Assembly (NCBI GenBank): GCA_941918925.1
Contig: OW799234.1
Coordinates: forward strand, 118,209,128-118,273,127
Reading direction: 5' to 3'
From: Phyto melanocephala
Taxonomy: Eukaryota > Arthropoda > Insecta > Diptera > Rhinophoridae
Length of the DNA: 64,000 nucleotides
The notes under the pieces were generated by a model, which was given only the letters and a program-made list of their open reading frames with translations, made no database searches and was not told where the DNA came from. Positions within the stretch are counted from its first letter, which is position 1. Each line of letters starts with the position of its first letter. This document shows positions 23,201-34,432 of the stretch, one piece after another. The position numbers and the translations under genes were made by a program.

Positions 23201-23337
23201 GTGGTATCTATTTTTCGAATCGTATTTTTTATAATCAATAATTATAATAATAATATAAATCAATAATAATACAATTTCTGTAAACAAAAATGTTACTAAA
23301 TATTTAAATCCCATTGTGACTTTTGGCACACCCTGTA

Positions 23338-25692
23338 TTTCTGCAACCAAATTTTCTGTATGGTCTTAATAAAGAATTCAAAAATTAATAAAAAGAAAAT
23401 AAAAAAAGAGAAAATGCTAAAAATTGGGGAAAAAATTTAAGTGTAGAATTATAGTTGTGACCCACAAATTGTTAATTTTGCTGTTTTTTTTTTCAGCAAA
23501 TTGCATACAATTCATTTGCGTACGGGCAGTAAACTGTTGTTGGTTTAATAGCAGCAGCTGCAATAATAGAGTATAAATAGTATACCGACCAACATAAAGT
23601 TTAACTTTAACTATTTTCATAATTTTTGCTGTACGCATTTGCCTCATAAATTTTGTAAAAATAAAAAAAACTATAAAAAAACAGACTATAAAACAGTTTG
23701 CATTATCAAGTTGGGTTTGTACATCATCTTGCTCTTTGCCGCTTTATCTCTTACCTTTTTTTTATTTGCAAAATAATATTTATTAAAAATAACTTAAGAC
23801 AGTGGTCAAAATGGTCAGAGAATAATTTTGTGGTTAAAGCAAAATGAGAAAAAAACTAAAAAGGTTTAAAATTTAATTAAACAAATAGTTTTGTTTTAAT
23901 TCACTAGGAAGATTTCAGTTTTTCTTATAAAATATTGAAAACAATTTCTGTAAAAAACTGTGCTACTTTTGGCAAGTAAATTTAGTGATTTTATATTTTG
24001 ATTTTTTTCTTTTTATTTAAACTATGTTGTAGTATAATTCAAGTTTTACTAATTGATGGTTTTGAAAATATAAATTTATTGAAAATATATCCTGAGACAC
24101 GAGGTTAGCATACACTATCATTTAACTTTTAAGTCAATGGTATATTCTACGAGTTTATTAACCGAAAATTTAATAATTCAGTAATATTGTTACTCATTAA
24201 AAAGGCAGACTTTTGTATTCTTAAAACTTTTAAGTTGTAACATCTCTATGATTTTAGCTACTACTAGCTCTTTGTTGTAGGCATATCAACAAGTTGTTCT
24301 TTGCTACATTTTGGCAAGTCTAACTTGGTAAAATTAGGTTCTAATATAACAGCCATATCTCTAATGTTCTCTGACGTTCTACAGAAAATCCTCTGAAGGA
24401 ATTTAATCTGAAATCGGTTTCGTGAAAAATTTTCTCATCATTTTCCACGCTTTCCAAGTTCTTAGCCTCGTTACTGCTTCGGTTTGTAGCTGATTCAGTT
24501 GTGTTAACATAATCCCACTAATACCGTTATTAAAAGATGTTATTGTCTCACAGGCATTCTGTTCATCTTTAGCAACATGTTCTTCAGCCGATTTTTCTAT
24601 TTTTTTTTTGACGCAAACAAAGACATATTAAACGGACTTTTTCTCACATTTTTGGCAATAGTCACTCTTTTTTGCCTCGGTCTATTTTCACGAATTTAAA
24701 TTTATTGTTGAAAAACGGCTTCTTTTTTCCTTTTTCGGTTTTAGAAAAACACTTGTTTTAAGATAAGACTTAACATTTTTTAAACTTTTGTTTTTTAAAA
24801 GAACCTCTATTGACACAAGACGTTTTGTCAAAACGAAGGCTGGCGATCAACTGTTTAACTGTTTGTTCCAGACAAGAGGTAAGTTGTTCAAACTTTGCTT
24901 TTGGCAAAACGACTTTCTTCGAAAGAAGCAGTTTTGTCGAAACGGAATTGTTAAAAATGTGCTAGAGCTAAATTGAGACAAGCTGTTTTGTGAAATGACA
25001 GTTATCAGTTTTTTGTGTTATATTTTAATCCTTTTGAAAAAGTCGTTGTGTCAAATTGAAATTGGGGAAAAGTCTGAAGGAGGTTGATTTGTCGATTGCA
25101 TGTCCTATGTTGTACAGGACATAGAATGGGAATTTTAGCAGAAGAGTATTAAAATGTTATACTTACTAGAAAAATCTTGGAAAATTTTCTTATCTCAAGA
25201 GAAGCCATTTTGTCAAATGTCCACAAATATTTAATTCCAATCAAAATCTATAAAAACGGTGTGCGACAAAAATTTTTTTCTTTTAATTTTTTATGGCACT
25301 TCTCTACACATCTCTGAAGATGAGAGTAGTTGAGGTTAGTTAAGAGAAGGGTACTTAAGATATAAAACAAATAATTACTGCTTCATTTTTAAAAAGAAGT
25401 ATTACTTACATATTTTCTTTTGACGTTTGTGTAGCTTTCTAAATATTTTAAGCTTATAAAGAATGTTCCAATTCGAAGTATCAATTTTTTAAGCTTATCG
25501 CTACAGAAAGATGATTAGAAGCATTTTATGGTGTATTATGTTTTCAAAGAGATGGGGCCAATTACCACTTCTCACTTCAAACAATAGAGGTTTTCCAAGA
25601 AAAGTAGAAAAATTTCGTAATTTATTTTAGAGGACAAGTAAATTGGGCAACACTGTCGGGGCAACTTGACCCTTTACGATTATTTTTTGTAG
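23338..25692. other. AT-rich region without recognised genes
   Basis: A TATAAATA box-like motif at about 23572 has no gene after it that I can recognise. The minus strand between 24780 and 24350 contains short protein-like frames without a family match. From 24815 to 25220 there is a cluster of inverted-repeat motifs built on 'cgttttgtc' (reported as a finding). Confidence 0.4.
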
Positions 25693-26506
25693 CTTTTTAT
25701 ACCCTTCACACAGTGAAAGAGGGTATATATAGGTTTGTCATTCCGTGTGAAATTTCTACAATTTTCATTTCCCCATAAAGTATATATTTTCTGAAAGCTT
25801 ATGAATAGGGGAGTCGATTAAGCCCTGTCAGTCTGTCAGTCTGTCCGTAAGTCCGTGTGTATGTTGAAATCAACTTTTTGAAGCCCCCCGAAATCGCTTG
25901 GACCCGGGTGAGGTATAAAAATATCAAAAATGTTCGGGAGTAGATCGGTATTGAAAATCAGAAACATCGGTTTATAAACAACTGAGATATGAGCAAAAAC
26001 CCACGACCACCTCGATTTTTTTTCACAAAAACAACATTACAACAACAACATACATACATACAAACTTGTATATTGGTTAAAGTAAACGTGGGATCGAATC
26101 CCAGCTGAGCTCAAAAATTTTTTTTTTTTATTTTTTTTTTTAATATTTTTTTATTTTTTATTTAATATATTATTTATCTATTTTTGTTATTATTTTTTTA
26201 ATATCTTTTTTTTATTTTCATTTTTTTTTGTTTTATATTTATTATTTATATTTTAATTATTTTTTTTTAAAATTTTTTTTTAAATATTTTTTAAAATTTT
26301 TTTAAATTTTTTTTTATATTTGTTTTAACATACATACGTTAATTTTTAATTTTACAATGGGATGTTTTTATATATGTATGTTTTTTATATGAATGTACGT
26401 ATTTCATATGAGATGAATGGTGATACAAACTACTGTTATTGCATGATTACACGTTGTGAAGTGTATATAAGATTCGGCATGGCCGAACATAGCACTCTTA
26501 CTTGTT
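25693..26506 (-). mobile_element. DINE-1-like element, family A
   Basis: The plus strand opens with the hairpin end 'tttttatacccttcacacag' followed by 'tgaaagagggtatatatagg'. Then come 'tgtcagtctgtcagtctgtc' (GTCY microsatellite) and 'aagccccccgaaatcgcttg'. A (acaac)n/(acat)n stretch leads to 'gtgggatcgaatcccagc' (26090), and a T-rich tract of about 200 bp follows. The end is 'gattcggcatggccgaacat' plus 'agcactcttacttgtt'. Nearly the same sequence occurs at 54083-54780. Confidence 0.8.
26110..26330. repeat. low-complexity T-rich tract inside the family A element
   Basis: About 220 bp of T runs broken by single A, C or G. The copy at 54509-54590 has a shorter T tract at the same place, so the run has changed length since insertion. 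Confidence 0.8.
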
Positions 26507-28534
26507 GAAATTGAAAGTGCACACTGTACAGCAATAATCCTACAGAGTTAAAAAACTTAAAAAAAGCATTTGCGAGCAGATAAACCACAGTTTTTTAAAA
26601 ATAGTAATTGACAGTTTTGGCAAAAGTTGAAAGCCTGCCGAGCTAACATAATTCCATGTTTTGAAAAAAATATTTTAAAAATCTCAATTATTTATTAAAA
26701 CTAGAATGACATCTGAAATTTTGTCATTCTTTATATGTAAACCTGATAAATTATGGGTAGAAAAAGATATTCCTTAAATAATTTTCTGTTAATTTTTTTA
26801 AATATTGATTATATTTATTCTGAGGTAGGAAGGCGTACCTACTGCTCATTTCAACATTTTGTTGCAATTAAAATTTTCTTGAAAATTTATTGTTTAATAA
26901 GAAAAAAATTTAATACTCTTTTTAAGATGACTTTGCCCAATTTAACTTTTTGTGCTTTAAATTTTGCGGGTATGTGTGTGCCATTAAGAGTCTGCTTAAA
27001 ATTTAAAATTTAACATTTTTATTTTTTTAAACTTTTGTAATTCTTTATTTTCATATCTAACAGAGGCAATAATATATTGTTCCCTTTATTTTCATCGCAT
27101 ATTGTCAGTTGAGATCAATGTTTGTGTTTCAAAAGGATTAAAATTCATTTTATATTAAAGGCAACCACAAAAACAAACCTCAAACAAATATTGCAGAAAG
27201 GGTTAAACTAAATTAAAAGTTGTTTTTTATGCTCTTATCAAAGAGTTATCTGTAGTTATTCATAAAAATTCTTTCCTTTTGGAAACTTTTAACAAACTCA
27301 TAATAGTATTACATTTTCAAAGCTGCTGATATTATATAAATTACTCATACTGAAATAAATATTAAACAGCAGTAAGATGTACTTTGTGTAAGAAAAAACT
27401 GAATGGCATAACTTTTTTTTAGATATTTTTATTAGCATTAACAAATTAAATATCTTTTTAAATATTTAAACTCAACATCAAATATTTCTGGATTAAATAA
27501 ACACTCTTTAAATTATACAGATTTTGTCAATAGCATAAATTAATATAAGATTGTGGTGTGCATAAAGTATTGATGGCGAATGAAAAATAACCAAAATCAA
27601 ATATTAATCATCCGTACCGCTGTTCAGCCAGTATTCATTATGGGACTAAAAAGTATGCTATACTTTTTTATGATTGTAAAAAAATGTTCTTTACAGTCAT
27701 AGAAAAATATATTTTTGTACTTTGATTTAACTTTGAATTTATATTAGTATGTTTGTTATTCGCATTGGGCGCGTATTTTATTATTTATCAACTGGATTAA
27801 ATGTTTGTTTAAACGTATTTTATATATATTTTGGGTTTCGGTTATATTTCTATATTAACGTTGACTTGACAAACTTTAAAAAAAAATTTTCCATACACAT
27901 TTTTTCTACATTTGGCACATATTTTTACTTGGCCATTTTATATAAATTGGAAACATTTTTTTCGATGTCGTAGAACCAAAACCAATCACAATTTCCATTC
28001 ATACAGTCAAATATAATTTTGTGCGAGAGTGAGTGATTATATGTGACTATTCTTGTAAGCTATCAAACAATATTGTTCACTGTCAAACTCAATTTAGTTT
28101 GTGGTTTTAGAAACTTTAGCAAACAAATCCACAGCCCTACACACATTTACACTTCCTATATTGACATCAATACTGGTTAGTCTCTATATAGTGGATGACA
28201 AAATTTAAATTTTTTTATATTTTAGTATTGAGTAATACTTAATAAACCTAAATATGAATAGCTGTTCAATATTCTTAAATGATTACAGTTTAATTAAAAA
28301 ATTCTGAAGAAGGTAAATACAATAAATGAAAGATAATGAACATAAGTCAGAATGAAAATTATTTACAAAAGAAATGGCAAATAATTACAACTAAATCGAA
28401 AATCGGTAAAATTCTTCTATAGCTAAAGTCTTGATAATTGCCTTGATGGCATAATGTTTGGCTTAGCGACACAACGAATAAACCACAACAAAATGGAAAA
28501 TTTCACAATTTTAGATATTTTATTTATCAGAAGA
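26507..28534. other. AT-rich non-coding stretch
   Basis: No gene or repeat family recognised. Open frames at 26753-27013 and 27749-27973 translate to Phe/Leu/Tyr-rich strings without motifs. Confidence 0.45.
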
Positions 28535-28676
28535 TAGGTTTGGTTAGGTAGAACAGGCAGCTGTTGTGCAGCTCACTTGGGTCCATGTTATTGATCCCAT
28601 TGTGATACTTGAATAGAAAAGTAAGAATAGAAAGGAGAGAATAGCAGCAGACAACACCAGAGTCTCTGGCGGGAAG
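28535..28676 (-). mobile_element. 5'-truncated tRNA-derived SINE
   Basis: In reverse complement it starts inside the B box at 'tcccgccagagactctgg' and shares the body of the SINE at 43098-43380 ('gtctgct', 'attctctcctttctattctt', 'tcacaatgg'). It ends near 'ctgttctacctaacc'. The A box and most of the B box are lost. Confidence 0.65.
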
Positions 28677-29148
28677 ATAGTGTGCAAAAATTCGTAGAAT
28701 AGTTTTAATTCATTTATGTGGCATTTACAAAACAACCAATCAAATGTTGTATATCCAAATACAAAACGCAATTATCTCATGTTTGCGACAGCATACCTTG
28801 GATAAGGCTTAACCGATTGCGCTGATTATTTCTCCGCTAAATTGGTAATTACCAGTGTTAAGGGTAAATCTTGATATAAAGAAAATTAATTTGAGATGAA
28901 ATTTCCGCATGTATGTGGGAGCTCAACTTGAAAACGGCATTACAGATATCGTTCATTCATTCATTCTGTTGGATTCAAATCACCAGGACCTCTCGTCCAA
29001 AAAAAAGAAAAATATTAAACAATCTGTTCTTGGCTTCTATTAATCAGAAATAAAAATAAATATTTATATACAAACTACTTCTGCTCTACCTATTTTGTTG
29101 ATTATTATTTTGTTACATTTGCTATTACCAAGTCAAGGTTAGAACAAA

Positions 29149-30560
29149 ACAAGTAAGAGCGGTATATTCGGCACATAAAGGGCTGGAGTGCAACTTAGAT
29201 GTTTTACTACAGACCTTTATTATTCCAAAATCTTTATTCATAGACAAATTATATGAGTTTGAGATAAACCGTTATATGGGAGGTAGGAGTTAAAGTGAGC
29301 GTATCACATAAATTTTCCGGCATAACAATGACATTGACTAGAAGGATATCTGTAGCAAATTTAATCATCATACCTCCAATTTTGTCGGTTTTATGAGCTT
29401 TCAAATTTCATTAACAGTAGATAACGTGAAAAGAGGTCGTTAAAGTAGGCATGTCGAAGTTGTTGTAGCCCCTCAATGAAAGTGGGCGTTAAAGTAGGTG
29501 TGTTGAAGTTGTTTCTACTAATGAATGCAACTTAGATGTTTCAATATAGCCCTTTATTATTCCAAAATTTTTATTCATAGATCAATTATATGAATTTGAG
29601 ATAAACCGTCATATGGGAGGTAGGCGTGTCACCTAAATTTTCTGGCATAATAATGACATTGACTAGAAGGATATCTGAAGCAAATTTTATCATCATACCT
29701 CCAATTTTGTCGGTTTTATGAAATTTTAAATTTCATTAACAGTAGATAACGTGAAAAGTGGTCGTAATAGTAGGCGTGTCGAAGTTGTTGTAGCCCTTCA
29801 ATGAAAGTGGGCGTTAAAGTAGGCATGTTGAAGTTGTTTTTACTAATGAATGCAACTTAAATGTTTCAATATAGCCCTTTATTATTCCAAAATCTTTATT
29901 AATAGAGAAATTATATGAATTTTAGTTAAAACGTTATATGGGAGGTGGGCGTAAAAGTGGGCGTGGCACATTGATTTTCCGTTACAAAAAAGCCACTCAC
30001 CAAAAAGCAGAGTGTGCAAAATTTTAGAGCCGTACATCCAATTTTGTTGCTTTTATGACGTTTTTGTTTTTAAATATACCGAAAAATACACTGTGCGGTA
30101 TAAATTTTCGTACATTTTGATCGATAACTCCTCTCCTAATGCATAGATTTAGACAATTTTCGGGGAAAAATATTTTTTTTACTCAAGAAATATATATTCG
30201 AAGTTTCATGAGTCTACTTTTATGCGTTTGGACACAATTTCATTTTATTCGATGTTCGAAGGACACGGTTTTTTCGACCTACTCTTGCTTTTCGATCTAT
30301 AACTCTCTTCCTAATATTCCGATTTAGCCCATTTTCAATACTAAACAAACCTTGTCTATAAGAAAGATTCTGGCAAAATTTGAGCCCCCTAGCTTTTTCG
30401 GTGCGACCTCTATCGTGCTTTCAACAGACGGACAGACGGACGGACATAGCTAGATCGTCATCAAATCAAACCCTGATTCAGAATATATATACTTTATGGG
30501 GTCTAAAATGGATATTTCGATGTGTTACAAACGGAATGAATTTTTGGTGGCGGGTATAAA
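29149..30560 (+). mobile_element. DINE-1-like element, family C, with three internal repeat units
   Basis: Starts 'acaagtaagagcggtatatt' and ends 'atttttggtggcgggtata'. The GTCY block 'acagacggacagacggacgg' is at 30425. A unit containing 'atgcaacttagatgtttcaa', 'cctttattattccaaaa', 'tttgtcggttttatga' and 'gaaagtgggcgttaaagtagg' is repeated about three times between 29190 and 29960. The part 29960-30480 matches the family C copy at 17.0-17.5 kb in reverse complement. The mariner derivative found in two other family C copies is absent here. Confidence 0.8.
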
Positions 30561-30589
30561 AAAAAAAATTCAGAAACATGCATGAAATC

Positions 30590-31387
30590 TCTATTTGAAT
30601 CGATAGTACGGTCCATATAATTTAATGTTTGAAGATCATTTCATGCAAATGTTGACCGTGACTCCGCCTCAAATGGTCCATCTGTTGAGTCCAATTTTTG
30701 CATACTCTTTCTAACATTTCGGCCGGTATCTCATGAATAAATGCTTCAATGTTGTCTTCCAATGCGTCAATTGAAGCGGGCATGTGTGTATAGACATGAG
30801 CTTTAACAAGGCCCTACAAAAATAGTCTAAAGGCGTTAAATCGCACTATCTAGGCGGCCAATTGACCGGTTTCGAACGTGAAATAAAATGTTCATCGAAC
30901 TTGTCTCTCAATAAGTCCATTGTTAAGCGTGCTGTGTGGCATATAGCACCGTCTTGTTGAAACTACATGTCATGCAAGTCAGGCTCTTGCACTTTGGGAA
31001 AACAAAAGTTAGATATCATCTTACGGTAGCGCTCACCATTCACAGTTACGTACGAATCGATAATTGATGGTCATCATTAACACTGGCCGATACAGCTGCG
31101 ATATTTTCTTCACTTCGAACTCTACGTAAACGTGTTGGTGGTTTAATGTCCAACAATGTAAATTAACCTGACCATAAAATGGAAGAACGCGCGATGAACT
31201 TTCTTAACAGAGCATGCATTTTGATAATAAAATTCAATGATTTGCAAGCGTTGTTCGTTTGTAAGACGATTCTTGGTTAAATTATAGACCAAACTGAAGA
31301 TGTTTGACAGTGAAACAAAACACGAAACGTGCGTCAGCTGTTTAAGCCAGTGTTGCTAAAAAGATAATAGCTAATAAATCACCCTTT
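30590..31387 (-). pseudogene. mariner-like element with deleted transposase
   Basis: On the minus strand the terminus AAAGGGTGATTTATTAGC (31387-31370) follows a TA. The frame then reads LTNEQRLQIIEFYYQNACSV (N-terminal HTH). After a large deletion it continues VTVNGERYRKM, FQQDGAICHTARLTMDLLRD (second catalytic Asp intact), VNWPPR, a stop, CDLTPLDYF, and a well-preserved C terminus ending HLHEMIFKH with the stop at 30622. The first catalytic Asp block is missing. The left inverted repeat is replaced by the A-run of the neighbouring DINE-like element. Confidence 0.85.
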
Positions 31388-31681
31388 AGTAGATTTTACG
31401 TTTGTGAAATCGGGTTGAGTTTCTGGTAGTTTATAAATATAGAAAGCCTGATTCCATTAAAATTATTGCACAAGTTTCTGCTAAAAATTGCATATAATTT
31501 TATAAGTATTTTACATCTTTAATTTGAAAATTTTGCTTTAACAAAATATGTTCGTAGATACCCCACTAAAAACATTAACTGTTTAAATAACAGTTTGTCA
31601 ACTCCTTCAATACCACATTGTGAGCGATTGTGAATATACAATAAAAAGATAAACAAAGTGCTGGAAATTTGTCCTGCTGAC
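31388..31681. other. AT-rich non-coding stretch
   Basis: Nothing recognised. Confidence 0.5.
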
Positions 31682-31817
31682 TTAACCCTTTGAGGACCGG
31701 ACTTTTTCTACTGAAGCGATTTTTTATTTTTTTATATTTTCATAATATATGCACCAATAATAGGTACGTAAAAAAAATTTGGCCCTCTAGGTCCTCGCTT
31801 TGTCCCTCATTTTAATT

Positions 31818-31896
31818 GGCAAATATAGTTGCCTCTGGGTTGAAAGGGAATTTTTTATCCAAGAAAAAAATATTACTCCTGGCAAATGTATTTGCC
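31818..31896. repeat. left subterminal palindromes of piggyBac-like element 2
   Basis: GGCAAATATAGTTGCC at 31818-31833 and GGCAAATGTATTTGCC at 31881-31896. Each is GGCAA, six AT-rich bases, then TTGCC. They lie 133 and 196 bp from the left terminus. By analogy with the internal repeats of the Trichoplusia piggyBac they are probable transposase-binding sites. Confidence 0.75.
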
Positions 31897-32022
31897 TATT
31901 GGCTGAAAGAAAATTCTTTTATAAAAAATATTTTATTGAAACATATGTTATTTTATATTTGTTTTTTTATTTAAGCTATTAAACAAATAATTTACAAAGA
32001 ATTTGAACAAAAATAACAAGTA

Positions 32023-32755
32023 CTATACATGGTACTCGCCAAAGTAGTCACGTGATAATGTGAAGCAAAGGAATACATTACATATAGTACAAAATACATT
32101 TGTGCGACTATATTTGCCATAGGTGGGAGGCCGCGTCCTGATATCTGCACTTTGAGATTGCTGAAATGTCGGATCTGTGGACCAATATATTCGAATACTG
32201 GGTAGTTTTACTAGGCTCAACGTATGATTAGGCCGATATAAGCCTTGAACTCTTACACGGTCAGAGTGAAAACACGACCTTTTTGCATAGCATACAGTTT
32301 GGACTACTCCACTATTATTATGCACATATCTGAAACCAAAAATTATACTTCTTATTTTATAATAAGAACTAGTATGTTGAAATTGTAAAACCTAACCATC
32401 AAAATTACAAACAGCATTAAACACATCATATGCTGATGGCATTTCCTCATGTATATTTACAGTAGGTTTTAAAACTTGGGAATATTCATAAGTGCAATCC
32501 TGAAATCCAGTAAAAACGGGGCTTTTATAGGCACTCGTCTCTCTGAACCGGAAAGTCTTATCTGGTGGTATAAAATGTATTGGCTTTTCTAGTATAACTA
32601 AAGCATTAGAAGTCGTTGCAATTGGCTCAGCCTCTACAGCAACTCTTAATAGGTTACGACTACTACGGATCTTTTTAATTACAGGAGACTCTACGGGATT
32701 ATTGCCTTCGATAACAATTTCTATCGGTTTATCCTCTTGGACTCGATATACTATA
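32023..32755 (-). pseudogene. piggyBac-type transposase remnants: N-terminal part and C-terminal Cys-rich part
   Basis: The minus strand is open from about 32755 to 32391 and includes YEYSQVLKPTVNIHEEMPSA then YDVFNAVCNFD, a segment like the start of the piggyBac domain (PSxYDIF). A second open stretch, 32325-32023, ends with YGKYSRTNVFCTICNVFLCF and a terminal DYFGEYHV, the Cys-rich C-terminal tail that binds DNA in piggyBac transposases. The catalytic core between them is gone. Possible splice-like sites at the junction do not restore frame, so I treat it as a deletion product. Confidence 0.7.
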
Positions 32756-33038
32756 ATAATACAATATTAAATAGTAATGCACGAAATACGTTTTCTCTTA
32801 TTGATTTCGAATAATTAGTGAATGAAAACGAAGACACTAGCAGCGCAGAAAAAGCTTGCAACTTAAAACAATAACAAACAAAGTCTGTTTTGTTCAATTA
32901 AATTTCATTATAAACAATTAAAAACAGACATGCACCAAAAAATTTAAGACTGTATACTCAGACATACATATAATGATGAAAATAAGCAACAAACATTTGA
33001 TTATTTTTAAATGCATTTTTTTTCCGTTTCAGCCCACA

Positions 33039-33379
33039 GGCAAACATACTTGCCAAAAACGTTTGGCAAAGTTGTGGGCAGCTCAAAACTTACACAAACC
33101 TGGCTTATATATTTTTTTAAAGGTAAGAGGTGCCGCCAAAATATGCCTTAGTTTTAGACAGATGCATCCTACGGTCTCTCTACACTACCCCTCTAAAGTA
33201 AGTTGACTTTTTGACAAACATTGAGGCCACCTAGCGGGCAAATGGGGGCAGATAAGAACCTACCACCGACCACATTTGTGTTGCCACTATCGTCTGCTGT
33301 AAACCAATATTGAACAAATTTATTCGATCTCCTACGGAAACAATTATATGATGAAAACCCCTGGGCAAGAATGTTTGCC
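33039..33379. repeat. right subterminal palindromes of piggyBac-like element 2
   Basis: GGCAAACATACTTGCC at 33039-33054 and GGCAAGAATGTTTGCC at 33364-33379. Degenerate relatives are at 33065 (GGCAAAGTTGTGGGC) and 33238 (GGCAAATGGGGGCAG). The last palindrome lies only 16 bp from the right terminus. Confidence 0.75.
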
Positions 33380-33399
33380 TCTGGTCGTCAAAGGGTTAA

Positions 33400-33994
33400 G
33401 TTGATTTTACAGCGACTTCAATGGCCGCCTAATGTGGGAAAGTTGTCATAAAAATAGTGATGTTTTTGATGTATTTACACTAGTGTGCATTAAAAATATC
33501 TACAGAAAATAGAAAGATTTGTCGAGCTGAACTGAAAGAAGTATGCCCTTTAAAAGGACACAGATCCGAAAGTTTGTCGATATCGTTACATAAATTTTGA
33601 TATTTCTTCCAATGCTGAAGGGAATTTTTAAACTCTATTGAAAAATCAGTTATAATACCGCAAAATTAATAACAACAAAACGGCAGGCATCTAGACTTCT
33701 GAATTTTGAAAAAAAGACGTTGTTTTCTGAAAGATTCTATAAATTCCTATCGCCATTAGCACCATTTTTTGCCTAAAAAAAACCCAAACAATTTAGTTAA
33801 AACAGCTCAAGTGCCAGACGAAATTTTCAAAAAAGAAACACCTTTACTCTTCATTATAATGAGACTTCTATGGAAGTCTATAAACTATAAAGATTTTGTC
33901 CTCACGGCATTATTGAAGAATTAGTTTCATAAGAATTTTATGGCAATCGAAAAAATACCAACAGAAGGATTACAATATCAGCTACAGATTAAGG
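33400..33994. other. non-coding stretch, possible decayed transposase
   Basis: No confident match. Short frames around 33520-33990 look protein-like in composition but I could not place them in a family. Confidence 0.35.
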
Positions 33995-34432
33995 TACAGT
34001 GGACAGTCTGAAGTTTTGTTCTTTTAATTTTGTAATAATTTAAAACTTAAACACAAATAGATAAATACCTAGATAAACATCTTTGCCTGTAGCAGCCAAA
34101 TTTTTATCCGATTCTTATAAATAATAAATTATTTCATTTTCTTTTCAAAGTTTTATGAAAAAACGCAGCAAAATTATAAAAATTTGTCAATATTTAAGAT
34201 TTCTTAAGATTTCTATGTCTAAAAAAATAAAATATTTACAAATTCGAAAATCATTTTGACATCATATTTTGACTTTTGGGACGACTTAATATATAAAAAT
34301 TCTTAAGCTGCTTTCCTTTCAAGGATTGTCTAAACATTAAAATAGCTCTTTTTTTGCAAAAATTCGATTCCTTTTTTAAGTAAAAAATGATACTTAAAAA
34401 CAAAAGTTATACATTTATTGCCACTCACTGTA
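33995..34432. mobile_element. short Tc1/mariner-type inverted-repeat element (tentative)
   Basis: The left end reads TACAGTGGACAGTCTGAAGT. The right end in reverse complement reads TACAGTGAGTGGCAATAAAT. They share TACAGTG and a GTNNNGNNNT pattern beyond, including TA at each border. The 438-bp interior has no coding sign. The terminus style is that of Tc1-like elements, but the repeat is short and the call rests on about 7 clearly matching bases. Confidence 0.4.

Larger units (their letters stand above)
21063..23337 (+). mobile_element. mariner-like element with TACAGGGTG termini, disrupted by a piggyBac-like insertion
   Basis: The left end TACAGGGTGAACTAAAAGCC (21063) and the right end, read in reverse complement TACAGGGTGTGCCAAAAGTC (23337), agree at 16 of 20 positions and include the TA target dinucleotide on each side. 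Transposase remnants lie between 22370 and 23170 on the plus strand. The piggyBac-like element 21150-22344 is inserted 86 bp from the left end, duplicating TTAA. Without it the host element would be about 1.08 kb, somewhat short for an intact mariner. Confidence 0.8.
31686..33395 (-). mobile_element. piggyBac-like element 2, internally deleted
   Basis: Flanked by TTAA at 31682-31685 and 33396-33399. The left terminus CCCTTTGAGGACCGGAC and the right terminus in reverse complement CCCTTTGACGACCAGAG form the inverted repeat. At 1710 bp it keeps only N-terminal and C-terminal coding parts on the minus strand. Subterminal 16-bp palindromes with GGCAA arms lie near both ends (31818, 31881, 33039, 33364). 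This is a different terminal family from elements 1, 3, 4 and 5. Confidence 0.85.

Noticed and set aside
23565..23580. TATA-box-like gagtataaatag
   Set aside because: A single motif in AT-rich DNA with no recognised gene or initiator downstream.
24350..24780. Protein-like minus-strand readings
   Set aside because: Short frames with plausible composition but no family pattern, and no continuous frame.
32325..32400. Intron in the piggyBac-like element 2 gene
   Set aside because: GT and AG are present, but joining them does not keep the frame into the Cys-rich tail; deletion junction preferred.
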